Source: Streptomyces changanensis
GTDB lineage: Bacteria; Actinomycetota; Actinomycetes; Streptomycetales; Streptomycetaceae
Direction of reading: 5' to 3'
Length of the DNA stretch: 64,000 nt
Assembly (NCBI RefSeq): GCF_024600715.1
Contig: NZ_CP102332.1
Location: forward strand, 5,952,001 to 6,016,000
In this document: positions 52,222 to 60,365 of the stretch, piece by piece
Layout: every line of letters begins with the position of its first letter
Position numbering within the stretch: position 1 is the stretch's first letter
The notes under the pieces: generated by a model
Told to the model about the DNA's origin: nothing
The model's input: only the letters and a program-made list of their open reading frames with translations
Databases searched by the model: none
Program-made: the position numbers and the translations under genes

Positions 52222-52581
52222 GTGACGGTGGAGCTGAGTTCCGCAGGATTCCGGACAACGACCGAGCGCTTGAGGCTGCACGACTGGCTCCTGGGGCCGG
52301 GACAAGCGACCGAGGTCATCGACGCCTTCCCCGCCGCGAACGGCGACTTCCACTTCATCGTCGACGACCGGGCCGACACCCATATCGCCTCCGCCGACGG
52401 CCGTTTCTACCTCGGCCACTTTCCCGCCGGCCGGCCCGGTGCCGAGCGCGAGGGCTGGGTGCTCGCGGTCACCGGCACCGCACGTACGCCCGGCTACAAG
52501 ATCGTCTTCGATCCCGATACGCCGGCCCGTTTGGTCGCGCGGACCGTCTCGGAAGTTCTGGCCACCGCCGAACGCCTCTGA
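52222..52581 (+). CDS. Single SPDY (DUF317-type) domain protein
   Basis: A 119-residue protein, GTG 52222 behind GAGAGAGG. ASADGRFYLGHFPAGRP and EGWVLAVTGTARTPGYKIVFDPDTPARLVARTVSEVL form one SPDY domain, as in the two-domain DUF317 proteins. An upstream in-frame ATG at 52153 would place a hairpin inside the coding region and is less likely. Function unknown. Confidence 0.8.
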   Translation: MTVELSSAGFRTTTERLRLHDWLLGPGQATEVIDAFPAANGDFHFIVDDRADTHIASADGRFYLGHFPAGRPGAEREGWVLAVTGTARTPGYKIVFDPDTPARLVARTVSEVLATAERL

Positions 52582-52650
52582 CGACTGCACAGGCCCAGCG
52601 ATGTCCGCACCCTCGGCAACTCCGTGTTGTTCGGCCCCCAAGGAGTGAAC

Positions 52651-52941
52651 GTGCCCGCATCCGACATGACTGTCCGTGACCTGATCAGCCGCCTTGCCGC
52701 CTTGGACCCCGACGTCCCTGTCCGTCTCGCCATCAATCCCTTCTGCCCGATGGCGCACCGCCTTGCTGACGTCCTCGTGGCAGCAGACTTGGACGGCCAC
52801 CCGACGGTGTACCTCTCCGAAGACCCCGACGCCGTGCAGTACGGCTACCTCCCGCGTCCGGTCGCCGAGGCCCTGGCCTGGATGCCTCCAGTCGATCCGC
52901 CCAGGGGGCCTCGCCGACGGCTGCGCGCCGTCTCCCCGTGA
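52651..52941 (+). CDS. Hypothetical protein, 96 aa
   Basis: GTG 52651, five bases after AAGGAG. MTVRDLISRLAALDPDVPVRLAINPF is a pattern known from small phage and plasmid proteins of unknown role; the rest reads HPTVYLSEDPDAVQYGYLPRPV. A basic end follows. It lies between two SPDY-type genes. Confidence 0.78.
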   Translation: MPASDMTVRDLISRLAALDPDVPVRLAINPFCPMAHRLADVLVAADLDGHPTVYLSEDPDAVQYGYLPRPVAEALAWMPPVDPPRGPRRRLRAVSP

Positions 52942-52963
52942 CCTCTGACGACAAGGAGCGCTT

Positions 52964-53758
52964 CTGATTCCGCCCGGCCCTGCCGAGTCATCCGACTTCC
53001 CTGCCTTGCCCGCCTGGTGGGTCACCCCGCGCCATCTCGCCGGCGACGACGGTGCTCTCGCCGACCACGTCGCCTCGCACCTGACGGGCGCCGGCTGGAT
53101 CGGCCTCACCCTCGTACGGGGCCGCCGTGAGCCCGACGAACCAGAGGAGGCCCGGCAGGTGGTGCGCAGCACCGTCCTGTACGTCGCGCCGGACGGACTG
53201 CGGTGGGCCCAGTGGGTGCTGGCCGACGAGCCGATCCTGCTCGGCGACGTGCCGGTTGCCTGGACGGCGTCCGCCCGAGCCAGTGAGGCCGGCCTCGCGG
53301 AGTGGACGGCCTACTTCTCCACCGGGGTGCCGCCCGAGGCGGTCGCCGACTTCCTGCTCGCCTTGGAGTGCCGCCCCGACCCCGCGTACGGCTTCGCCGG
53401 ACCGAACATGGTCTTCGACGCGCTGGCCGAACACGGCTGGGTCCGGGACATCGACAACCGAGCGGTCGTCTCCGACCCGCGGCTCACCGCGGGCATGGCG
53501 CTGAACGTCCTGCCCGTGGACGGCATCCAGGACGGCGACCCGCTGGCTCTCGATCCCGTCGTCGACCCGACCGGGTGGCAGGCGTGGTGCGAACCGAGGA
53601 TCGGCGGGGGCTTTCTGTGGGCGGCGGTCTTCTCCGCCAGTACGCCGCACGACCTCGTCGCCGCGTTCGCCGGCTCCCTGGCCTCCGCTGACCCGGTGCT
53701 GCGCCACACCCTGCCCCAGGGCAGCGAAGGGCAGCTGCTCGTACGTCCCACCGTGTGA
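52964..53758 (+). CDS. DUF317 (SPDY) domain protein, apparent CTG start
   Basis: About 264 residues. WWVTPRHLAGDDGALADHVASHL opens a divergent first SPDY domain, followed by YVAPDGLRWAQWVLADEP and a second unit ending ASTPHDLVAAFAGSLAS. A CTG at 52964 lies five bases after AAGGAG and fits the operon spacing; a TTG 14 codons downstream is the alternative. Ends LVRPTV, without the Arg tail of its relatives. Confidence 0.8.
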   Translation: MIPPGPAESSDFPALPAWWVTPRHLAGDDGALADHVASHLTGAGWIGLTLVRGRREPDEPEEARQVVRSTVLYVAPDGLRWAQWVLADEPILLGDVPVAWTASARASEAGLAEWTAYFSTGVPPEAVADFLLALECRPDPAYGFAGPNMVFDALAEHGWVRDIDNRAVVSDPRLTAGMALNVLPVDGIQDGDPLALDPVVDPTGWQAWCEPRIGGGFLWAAVFSASTPHDLVAAFAGSLASADPVLRHTLPQGSEGQLLVRPTV

Positions 53759-53848
53759 CACGCCTGGCGGTAGGTCCGGACGTGGGGCCTGTCACCTCCT
53801 TGCGGGCGCTTGCGGGTGCCTAGCTCTGCTCGGAGATCCCAGCACACC

Positions 53849-53890
53849 AATGGCTCGGGGCCAGGTCGATGGACCTGGCCCCGAGCCATT
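53849..53890. terminator. Bidirectional hairpin terminator
   Basis: Perfect 19-base arms beginning AATGGCTCGGGG (53849-53867 and 53872-53890) with a four-base loop. It lies between converging transcription units (rightward SPDY genes, leftward lipoprotein group). Confidence 0.85.
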
Positions 53891-54090
53891 TCTGTGGTCG
53901 CTCCAGGTCAGCGGCTCCGCCTGGGTGTTCCAGGCGTCGGCGGGTCGCCAGGGCGTGGACGGGTGGGGAACACGAGCTCGTTCCTCGCGGCGAAGGTGTC
54001 ACCGTGGTGTGCGGCCCCGGCGCGGGCACCGGCCTCTCGCACTGCCTGGGCGTTCTCATCACCCACCAGGGACGCCAGTTCCTTGAACGC

Positions 54091-54258
54091 CTAGGTGGCC
54101 GCCGCGCTCTCAGGAATCCGGATCTCTCCCGGCCCGGCGAAGCGGGCGTTGCGGATCTGGTCGCGGTCGTATCCGAGTGCGAGGAGCGCCTGGATCAGCT
54201 GGGTGCGGGGGTCGCTGCCGCCCTGAGCGGGATGGCCGTCGGTGGGATCTTCGGGCAA
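54091..54258 (-). CDS. Small hypothetical protein, 55 aa
   Basis: TTG 54258, five bases after GGAGG: MPEDPTDGHPAQGGSDPRTQ then LIQALLALGYDRDQIRNARFAGPGEIRIPESAAAT. Its upstream flank overlaps the end of the lipoprotein gene, so the two are probably cotranscribed. Function unknown. Confidence 0.6.
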   Translation of the reverse strand: MPEDPTDGHPAQGGSDPRTQLIQALLALGYDRDQIRNARFAGPGEIRIPESAAAT

Positions 54259-54286
54259 CGGGGCCTCCAAGTGAGTGGGTCGGCGG

Positions 54287-54958
54287 TCATCGGGCCTTGG
54301 CCTTGGCCAGGGCAGTGTCGGCAGTGAGAGCGACCTGGGTGGGGGCGCCGGAGAGCACGAGGAGGACGGAGCCGTCACGGATGACGAGCTGCTGCACCGT
54401 GGAGGACCGGCTGCCCGTGCGGACGGTGCCGAGCTGGGCCCATTGTTCCTCGCCACGGCGCGGAGCGGGCACGGTTCGCGTGCTGACTTCCACCACGGAG
54501 GTCGCCATGGCGAGTTGGTAGGTCGGGCATGCGGTCATCGCGCTCATGATCTCGCGGATGCCGGCGGACAGTTCCGCAGGCCGAGCGGAGTACAGCTCCT
54601 CGGTCACCTTGCCGTTCGCCCCGTGCAGAACGGCTTTCGCTTGAGCGGGGAAGGAGCCGTACGGATCGTCGCCCAGGCGCTCCAGCGGCTCGCAGTCCAG
54701 GACGGACGCCTTGTGCGAGTCCGTTGGGGAGGCAGTGCGGCGGGCGGTGTAGCCGGGTCCCAGGTCAGCTGCCGACAGCAGCCGTTCCTGGAGCTCCGCC
54801 GACGACAGCGCCCCTCCATCAGGCGAGGTGCGCATCGACGGGGCGACGGAGGGACCCGTGTCCGGAGGGTTCGTGGTGCCCGACGGCGAGGTGCAGGCGG
54901 CCAGGCTCAGCAGGGTGAGCGCGCTGGCAGTGAGCAGGGCGGTGGAACGGACGGGCAT
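54287..54958 (-). CDS. Lipoprotein
   Basis: A 223-residue protein with a lipoprotein signal peptide and lipobox LAAC (cleaved before Cys about residue 22), a Ser/Thr/Pro linker, then an exported domain (AELQERLLSAADLGPGYTARRT ... YGSFPAQAKAVLHG ... VEVSTRTVPAPRRGEEQW) of the kind seen in Streptomyces lipoproteins with a PknH-like sensor-type layout. Attached to the outer face of the membrane; role in the element is not evident. Confidence 0.85.
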   Translation of the reverse strand: MPVRSTALLTASALTLLSLAACTSPSGTTNPPDTGPSVAPSMRTSPDGGALSSAELQERLLSAADLGPGYTARRTASPTDSHKASVLDCEPLERLGDDPYGSFPAQAKAVLHGANGKVTEELYSARPAELSAGIREIMSAMTACPTYQLAMATSVVEVSTRTVPAPRRGEEQWAQLGTVRTGSRSSTVQQLVIRDGSVLLVLSGAPTQVALTADTALAKAKAR

Positions 54959-55041
54959 GCAGCTCCCTGGTGCGTACGGACTGGTTGACCGGGGCCGCCT
55001 ACGTCCGAGGCGGTATTGCGAGCGTGGTGGACGGCCCTCCG

Positions 55042-55464
55042 TCAGAGGCCGTACTCGGAGAGCCCTTCTTCCAGGGTGTCGAAGGTCGCGTCGGTCGGGC
55101 CGCAGTGGCGGTTGTACCAGGCGATGTCAAGGCGCGGCTCCGGCGTGACGTGGCCGGCGGAGCAGCGCAGCCAGACCCTTCCCTGGGTCGCGAGGATCGC
55201 CAAGTCCCGGTACGACTCGCATGTCGGGCAGGCGCGCACCTCACCGTCGATCACGAGCGGACGCCGCCAGATCATGAACCGGTTCCTGTCGAGATCGAGC
55301 CGCAGGTCGGCCGGCGGAAGGTCGTCGATCGCCGCCACCGAGCCGGTCTCCTCCTGGACGGGCTGCTGCTCGCCCGGCCACTGCGGCGCCGGGTGGTTCA
55401 GCCACGGCACTCCGGCCGGCCCGAGCTGGGACTGGTCCTTCTTCGCCTTCCTCCGACCGAACAT
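55042..55464 (-). CDS. Hypothetical protein with two Cys pairs
   Basis: A 140-residue protein, ATG 55464 behind GGGGAGG, beginning MFGRRKAKKDQSQLGP. CPTCESYRDLAILATQGRVWLRCSAGHVTPEP has a zinc-ribbon-like spacing. A Pro-rich N-terminal half precedes it. Unknown family, cytosolic. Confidence 0.76.
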   Translation of the reverse strand: MFGRRKAKKDQSQLGPAGVPWLNHPAPQWPGEQQPVQEETGSVAAIDDLPPADLRLDLDRNRFMIWRRPLVIDGEVRACPTCESYRDLAILATQGRVWLRCSAGHVTPEPRLDIAWYNRHCGPTDATFDTLEEGLSEYGL

Positions 55465-55643
55465 ATGGCCTCCCCTTTCGTCGGCTGCCCCACCTTGCGG
55501 GCGGACGAAGAAGGGTGCCCCAGCGGCCCCACCTGCGGCAACTCTCAAAATCGTGAAGCTTTACGACCGTCGTCACGGGCACGAGGAGACCAGTCTCCGC
55601 GACCGTGCGGGCGCGGTGGGGAGCGTACACGGGCGAATCTGCG

Positions 55644-55820
55644 TCACCCGGCGACGTAGGTGACTCCTGCGCCAGCCCCCAGGGAGAGGGCCACCACGAG
55701 GAGTGCGTGGCCGACGGGGGCCGAGGTCTGGCCGCGAACCGCACGTGCTGCGAGTTCCGCAAGGCTTGCAAGGACGAGGAATGCCCCGGCGATGGTGCCG
55801 AGAAACGTTGGGCTGAACAT
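55644..55820 (-). CDS. Small membrane protein, 58 aa
   Basis: ATG 55820 preceded by GGGAGAAAG. MFSPTFLGTIAGAFLVLASL and HALLVVALSLGAGAGVTYVAG give two hydrophobic helices with a short polar loop. Small membrane proteins next to mobilization genes sometimes aid plasmid spread within mycelium (Spd type); that is only an analogy here. Confidence 0.65.
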   Translation of the reverse strand: MFSPTFLGTIAGAFLVLASLAELAARAVRGQTSAPVGHALLVVALSLGAGAGVTYVAG

Positions 55821-55927
55821 GCTCTTTCTCCCATATGGTGCTGCCCGTGTCCGAGCGCCCACTGGCGGCCCGGCCGAGTTCTGCGGCCGGGCCGTCTGTG
55901 ATGGCGGTGACAAGGAGGGTGAGGGTT

Positions 55928-57634
55928 CTACCGGCGACGGTGACGGGGATGACTCCGTCCGGAGGCCCTCGTGGTCGAGGGCGTGGTGCCCGTCCGGGCT
56001 GCGGGTGGCGTACCGGTGGCGTCGGCGGGGAGGTCTGCCGCGCGGCGCAGTCGCCACACGAGGACGTCGCTGATCGACTCGGCTGTGCCCAGTTCCCGGC
56101 GCTCGGCAGCGTCGGCGAGCAGCGCGGCGGGGTCGTGGCCGGTGGCCTCGGCATCGGCGAGCGTTGCGGCGAGGGCTGGCCAGCCGGGTTCGGCCAGGAC
56201 CTGCTCGGCCAGTCCGGGGATGGCCGTGCGCACGGTGCCGGCCTGTCGCTGCAGCAGCGGGCGGGCGAGGTGACGGCCGCGCTGGTGGAGTACCGCGAGC
56301 GGTTGTTCGGCGGCGGCGCGGTAAGCGAGGCGCAGGTGCTCGGCGGCTCGCCGGGCTGCTTCGGCCTGCTGTGCGTGGTCCTTCTTCGCGTGCCAGTGTG
56401 CGGTGGCGACGATCAGGAAGAACAGCATGTCGATGGCCATGGCTGTGGTCGCCCCGTCCTCGCCGCGGCCGAGCGCCGGCCCGCCATGGATGAGGTCACG
56501 GGCTGCCCGTCGTAGTGCCCGGTCGTGCCCGCGTACGGCGCGTACGTGCGAGCGGGAGGCGCGCTCGTACTCCCAGGCGGCTTCTCTCAGTTCGCGGCGG
56601 GTGTGGGCGGCCGAGGTCTTGGCGAGCGCGTCGAGGACCTCGCCGGCCGCAGCGATGTGCGCGGCGGCCACGGCGTCCTCGCCGTGCTCGATGACAAAGA
56701 TCGCCTCCCAGGTCGCTGCGGCCGTCCGCCGGCGTGCGGCAGACGGAGCTGTCGAGACCACCTTCGGGGACTCGAGGATGGTTCCCCCGCGGATGCCGTC
56801 GCCGGACCAACGTTCGCGGATGCGCGGCAGCGACAGGTCGGGGGCGAGGCGGGCGCCAGGGTAGTACACGGGTTGGCCGTCTTTGTTGCGGTCGTCGGGC
56901 AGGGCGACCTTGTAGCCGAGGAGGTCGCCGGAGGGTGCGACGCGCTTCTGCACCAGGAGGCCGGCGGCGGCCAGCCGGTCGAAGAACTCCTCTTCGCCCT
57001 GGGCGCCGGCCACGGCTCGCCGTACGGTCTCGCGGAGTTCTTCGCGGGCGGTGCGCTCGCGGCCCTGGCGATCGGCCTTGTGTCGTTCGGCGCTGGTGGG
57101 GCGCTGGGCGGCGGTGCCGTCGCCGGGCTTGAGGCGGCGTAGTCCGAGTTCCTGCTCCAGGAGGCGGGCTTCGGCCTGTACGCGGGTGGCGTCGCGGTCG
57201 AGGTCGGGCCGGTAGCCGTCTTCGCGGGCGAGGGTGGCGAGGATGTGGATGTGGTCGTCGGCGTGCCGTACGGCGACCCAGCGGCAGCCCGCGCCCTGGC
57301 CAGGGTCGTCGATCCCGGCGGCGGCCACCATTCGGCGGGCGACGTCGCCCCATTCGACGTCGGACAGGATCCGGTCGGTCGGGCCGTTGCGCACGGACAG
57401 GTGCCACACATGCTTCTTCGCCCGCTGCTTCTCGTCGAGGAGAGCCAGAGGCTGGTCCAGCAGCTGCTGGAGCTGCTTGTACGTGGCCTCGGGGTCGCGT
57501 CCCGGGTCGGGGGCGGCGTGGTCCCAGGAGGCCACGAGGTGCGGGTCGACGTGTTCCTCGGCCTTGCCCGGCCCGTAGAGGTAGTAGAGCAGGCCGATGG
57601 TGCGCTTCCCGCGCTTGTGGATCTTCGGGACCAT
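55928..57634 (-). CDS. Relaxase / mobilization nuclease
   Basis: A 568-residue protein. The N-terminal 150 residues hold GLLYYLYGPG (candidate catalytic tyrosines at 17, 18 and 20) and HADDHIHIL (H124, H128, H130), the HUH metal site of MobA/VirD2-type relaxases. The enzyme nicks oriT and stays linked to the 5' end, which it pilots through the secretion channel. The rest is helical with no helicase domain. The tail SHPRHRRR is basic, as in other type IV substrates. ATG at 57634, just after the MobC-like stop. Confidence 0.9.
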   Translation of the reverse strand: MVPKIHKRGKRTIGLLYYLYGPGKAEEHVDPHLVASWDHAAPDPGRDPEATYKQLQQLLDQPLALLDEKQRAKKHVWHLSVRNGPTDRILSDVEWGDVARRMVAAAGIDDPGQGAGCRWVAVRHADDHIHILATLAREDGYRPDLDRDATRVQAEARLLEQELGLRRLKPGDGTAAQRPTSAERHKADRQGRERTAREELRETVRRAVAGAQGEEEFFDRLAAAGLLVQKRVAPSGDLLGYKVALPDDRNKDGQPVYYPGARLAPDLSLPRIRERWSGDGIRGGTILESPKVVSTAPSAARRRTAAATWEAIFVIEHGEDAVAAAHIAAAGEVLDALAKTSAAHTRRELREAAWEYERASRSHVRAVRGHDRALRRAARDLIHGGPALGRGEDGATTAMAIDMLFFLIVATAHWHAKKDHAQQAEAARRAAEHLRLAYRAAAEQPLAVLHQRGRHLARPLLQRQAGTVRTAIPGLAEQVLAEPGWPALAATLADAEATGHDPAALLADAAERRELGTAESISDVLVWRLRRAADLPADATGTPPAARTGTTPSTTRASGRSHPRHRRR

Positions 57635-57638
57635 GTTC

Positions 57639-58319
57639 CTAGCGGTGTTCGAGGAGCTTGTCGGTGGCGGCCTGGACCCGCTCGGTCGCACGCCGTACGG
57701 CGGCGAGCAAGACGTCGAGGTGCGCTTCGGTGGGGCGGTCGCCGGAGTTGATGGCCCGCGCCACCTGGTTGAGGTTGTTGCCGACGTGCCCGAGGTGCCG
57801 GCGGGCGGCGAACATCTCGGAGATCAGCTCGCGCTCGCCGGCGATGGCGCCGGCGGCACCGTCCGCGTCGCGGGCGGCGGCGAGGCCGCTGCGTGCCAGG
57901 AAGGCCGGCAGGCTGGTACGGGCCGCAGCGGCAGCTTCGGTGAGGCGATGCTTCTCGTCGTCGTTGAGACGGACGCTGCACACATGGACGCGCTTGGCGG
58001 CGTCGGTCTTCGGCGAGCGCTTGCGCGAAGTGATCTTCGCGGTACGGCGCTTGCGGCGGCGCGAGAGCTTCTCCGGCTGCGATCCGCCCCCGGTCGCAGC
58101 CTCACGGTCCAGCACCCCCCGGTGCTGGACCGCTCCCGCCACCTCCGGGGCGGGATTGGCCAGGACGCGCTTCCCCGACGGGGAAGAGTGTCTTGGCCGA
58201 TAACTTGCTCCGCCTGGTACCGAGTTGTCGCTCTGCTGACGGCTGTCGTCGGCATGGGAGCCGGCCGACGTGTTGGGCAGGGTCCCGTCCGGTTCGGGGA
58301 GGGAAGTTGCGGAGGACAT
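57639..58319 (-). CDS. mobC: MobC-like relaxosome protein
   Basis: The conserved part, RVHVCSVRLNDDEKHRLTEAAAAARTSLPAFLARSGL then LGHVGNNLNQVARAINSG, fits the MobC family (a ribbon-helix-helix start and the NLNQ(V/L)AR motif), which helps the relaxase open oriT. From the ATG at 58319 the protein would have an extra 100-residue low-complexity N-terminus that overlaps several DNA hairpins; a GTG at 58115 is an alternative start that leaves these hairpins upstream. The gene ends four bases before the relaxase start. Confidence 0.85.
   Translation of the reverse strand: MSSATSLPEPDGTLPNTSAGSHADDSRQQSDNSVPGGASYRPRHSSPSGKRVLANPAPEVAGAVQHRGVLDREAATGGGSQPEKLSRRRKRRTAKITSRKRSPKTDAAKRVHVCSVRLNDDEKHRLTEAAAAARTSLPAFLARSGLAAARDADGAAGAIAGERELISEMFAARRHLGHVGNNLNQVARAINSGDRPTEAHLDVLLAAVRRATERVQAATDKLLEHR
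58106..58186. other. Candidate oriT: cluster of inverted repeats
   Basis: Three stems lie close together: GGTCCAGCACC/GGTGCTGGACC (58106-58131), CCCGCC/GGCGGG (58135-58154) and CTTCCCC/GGGGAAG (58170-58186), followed by the AT-richer GATAACTTGC. They sit at the 5' side of the MobC and relaxase genes, where oriT is usually found. The nick site is not identified. Confidence 0.5.
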
Positions 58320-58406
58320 GAGGGCGATCGGTTCCTTCTTAGCTCGGAAGCCCGGGGAACGGGGGTGGCCCGGCGAAGACCGGGCCACCACCAGGGGAGA
58401 CGAGGA

Positions 58407-58598
58407 TCAGCAGCACACCCTGCACCGGGCGTAGTGCTTGGACAGGGCCCGCGCCATGTTCAGCTTCACGCCCTTGGCGATTCGACTGCTCGCCTTCGCG
58501 GGATTCGTGCCCGCATGTCGGTCAGCGTGGCCGTTCAGGACGGCGAGGTCGGTTTCGTACGCGTTCTTCATCCGCTCGAAGCGGTCGCAGGTCTTCAT
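58407..58598 (-). CDS. Small hypothetical protein, 63 aa
   Basis: MKTCDRFERMKNAYETDLAV then a basic helix and a Cys-rich end (YARCRVCC). ATG overlaps the preceding stop (ATGA). The cysteines and charge suggest a small metal- or DNA-binding protein, but nothing more can be said. Confidence 0.65.
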   Translation of the reverse strand: MKTCDRFERMKNAYETDLAVLNGHADRHAGTNPAKASSRIAKGVKLNMARALSKHYARCRVCC

Positions 58599-59584
58599 CG
58601 AACGGCTCCTTCAGAGGAAGAGGGGGCGGTGGCGGCACGCACGCGAGCCAGGACCGGACCCAGGTGCTCGTTGCCGAGGGTGATTCCCCGGCGACGCATG
58701 ATCGTCCTGAGCTGCGCCCGGGTGATCTGCTTGTTGTTGTCTTCACGCAGTACTTCGGGGACATGAGGGAGGACCAGCTCGACGACCTCGTCTTCGGACA
58801 GACGGCGCGGTCCGGATTGGGGCCGCCGGCCAGCCTGAACCTTGGCCCGGACCGTCCGTGGACGTGCCGGTCCGGGACGCCCACGCCGTGGTCCGCTTCG
58901 CTCTGGACCGCTGGGGGCGCTGGTCCGTCCGCTCGGTCCGGGTTCGGGGGCGGTGTGGTCCGGGTCCTGGTCCGGGTCCGGTCCGGGTTCGGGGGTGGCG
59001 TGGTCCGGGTCCGGTCCGGGTTCCGGGGTGGCGCGGTCCGGGTCCGGTCCGGGTTCGGGGACGGCGTGGTTTGGGTCAGCCGTCGTGTCAGCGGCATTCC
59101 GGACCGCCGGTTCCGGTGTGCCCTCACGGTCGGCTTCGTCCGTGTCCGGGAGCGGCCGGGCGACCCGCTGGTGAATCTGCCGCATCAGCACGCCGAAGGC
59201 CAGCATCGCCCCGGTGGGTGGGACGGCAGCGACCACGTAGTCCAAGAGCGGGACCGGACCGGGGGCCGTGCCGCTGACGCCGAAGACGTTCAGGGCGATT
59301 GAGCCGACGGATCCGGTGACGGTCACGCCGACGGCCCACCAGTCCGTCACCCGGCGCAGTCCGGCTCGCAGCATGAGGAGCTCTCCGGCGACGATGAACG
59401 CGTCCAACGTCGCCGGCCACGCCCACTGCCGGATAGGGGAGTTGGCCAGTCCGTGCCGCCCTGCGACCTCGGCGAGGTGGGCGTAGGAGAGCCAGAAGCC
59501 CGCCACGGTGAGGACGGTGATCACGGTGCCGGCCGCGACCAGGGCGTAGCGGTCGGCGATCTGCTCGGTGGTCTCCTCGGTCAA
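58595..59584 (-). CDS. DUF2637 membrane protein with tandem repeats (SpdB-like)
   Basis: A 329-residue protein. Four hydrophobic helices in the first 130 residues (VAAGTVITVLTVAGFWLSYAHL; WAWPATLDAFIVAGELLMLRAGL; WWAVGVTVTGSVGSIALNVFGV; LLDYVVAAVPPTGAMLAFGVLM) are the DUF2637 domain of Streptomyces plasmid spread proteins. A linker follows with about three copies of an 11-residue unit (PEPGPDPDHAT), then a basic region and a short winged-helix-like end (VVELVLPHVPEVL ... RAQLRTIMRRRGI). TTG start behind GGGAG. Confidence 0.87.
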   Translation of the reverse strand: MTEETTEQIADRYALVAAGTVITVLTVAGFWLSYAHLAEVAGRHGLANSPIRQWAWPATLDAFIVAGELLMLRAGLRRVTDWWAVGVTVTGSVGSIALNVFGVSGTAPGPVPLLDYVVAAVPPTGAMLAFGVLMRQIHQRVARPLPDTDEADREGTPEPAVRNAADTTADPNHAVPEPGPDPDRATPEPGPDPDHATPEPGPDPDQDPDHTAPEPGPSGRTSAPSGPERSGPRRGRPGPARPRTVRAKVQAGRRPQSGPRRLSEDEVVELVLPHVPEVLREDNNKQITRAQLRTIMRRRGITLGNEHLGPVLARVRAATAPSSSEGAVR

Positions 59585-59638
59585 CAGCTCCCTTTCGGCG
59601 CGGGGTCATGGTGAGGTTGGTGGTGAGGTGGCGGGAGG

Positions 59639-60253
59639 TCATGCCGCCTTCTTCAGTGCCTCGATCAGGCCGTGGGTCTGGGCCTGGCTCGGCACTTGGC
59701 AGAACGTTTCCTCTGTGGCGGTGGCCGTGTCGCTGTCGCCCTCGGTGGGGGGTGTCCAGTACCGGTCGCGGTCCGCGATGGCGTGGCCGGCGTCTCGCAG
59801 CAGGTCGCGTGCGTGGTCCAGGTCGATGCCGAATGCGTAGGCCAGGCGCTCGGGGGCCCATCCGCGGACGTAGGCGTGACGAGTGACAGCGTCGCGCTCG
59901 GCGGCGGTGAGGTGGACGTCCCGGCCCATGATCGCGGCGCGCACCCGGGTGTAGTCGAGGCGCTTGGCGACCTTGGCGTGCCAGGGCCGGCGCTCGGCCT
60001 CGGTCAGTCCGCCCCACATGCCCCAGCGGATGTCGTTGTCCAGGGCGTGGGTGAAGCAGTCCTGGCGTACGGGGCAGGTACCGCAGATCGTCTTGGCCTC
60101 GGCGATATCGGCGTGGGCGCGCGGGGCGGAGAAGAACAGGCGGTCGGCCTCGTCGGCCTCCAGATCGCGACAGGCTCCGCGGGCATGCCAGGAGATGTCG
60201 GCGATGCCGCGCAGGCTCGTGTTAAACGTGCTGTTGGTGGTGATGTGGCGCAT
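59639..60253 (-). CDS. WhiB-family iron-sulfur regulator
   Basis: A 204-residue protein. The WhiB domain spans residues 15-100: cysteines in ACRD, CGTC and VRQDC bind a 4Fe-4S cluster, and GMWGGLTEAERR is the family turn. The second half is an extra helical domain with YVRGWAPERLAYAFGI and DHARDLLRDAGHAI, probably helix-turn-helix. WhiB proteins act with sigma factors in Streptomyces development and stress; plasmid copies may link transfer or replication to growth stage (inference). Confidence 0.93.
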   Translation of the reverse strand: MRHITTNSTFNTSLRGIADISWHARGACRDLEADEADRLFFSAPRAHADIAEAKTICGTCPVRQDCFTHALDNDIRWGMWGGLTEAERRPWHAKVAKRLDYTRVRAAIMGRDVHLTAAERDAVTRHAYVRGWAPERLAYAFGIDLDHARDLLRDAGHAIADRDRYWTPPTEGDSDTATATEETFCQVPSQAQTHGLIEALKKAA

Positions 60254-60365
60254 GGGTGGTTCTCCAGGGGGCCGCCGGGCAGGCGGGAGCGGCGCGGTCG
60301 CGCCGGCAGGTGCCGGCGGCCAGCTCGGTGCCGGGCGCCGGGAAGCGGGTGAAGCGCGGGGGCCG

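Noticed and set aside
58930..59080. Tandem repeats considered as clt-type transfer repeats or CRISPR
   Set aside because: They are in frame, encode a regular peptide repeat, and have no spacer structure; TraB-type recognition octamers are not evident.
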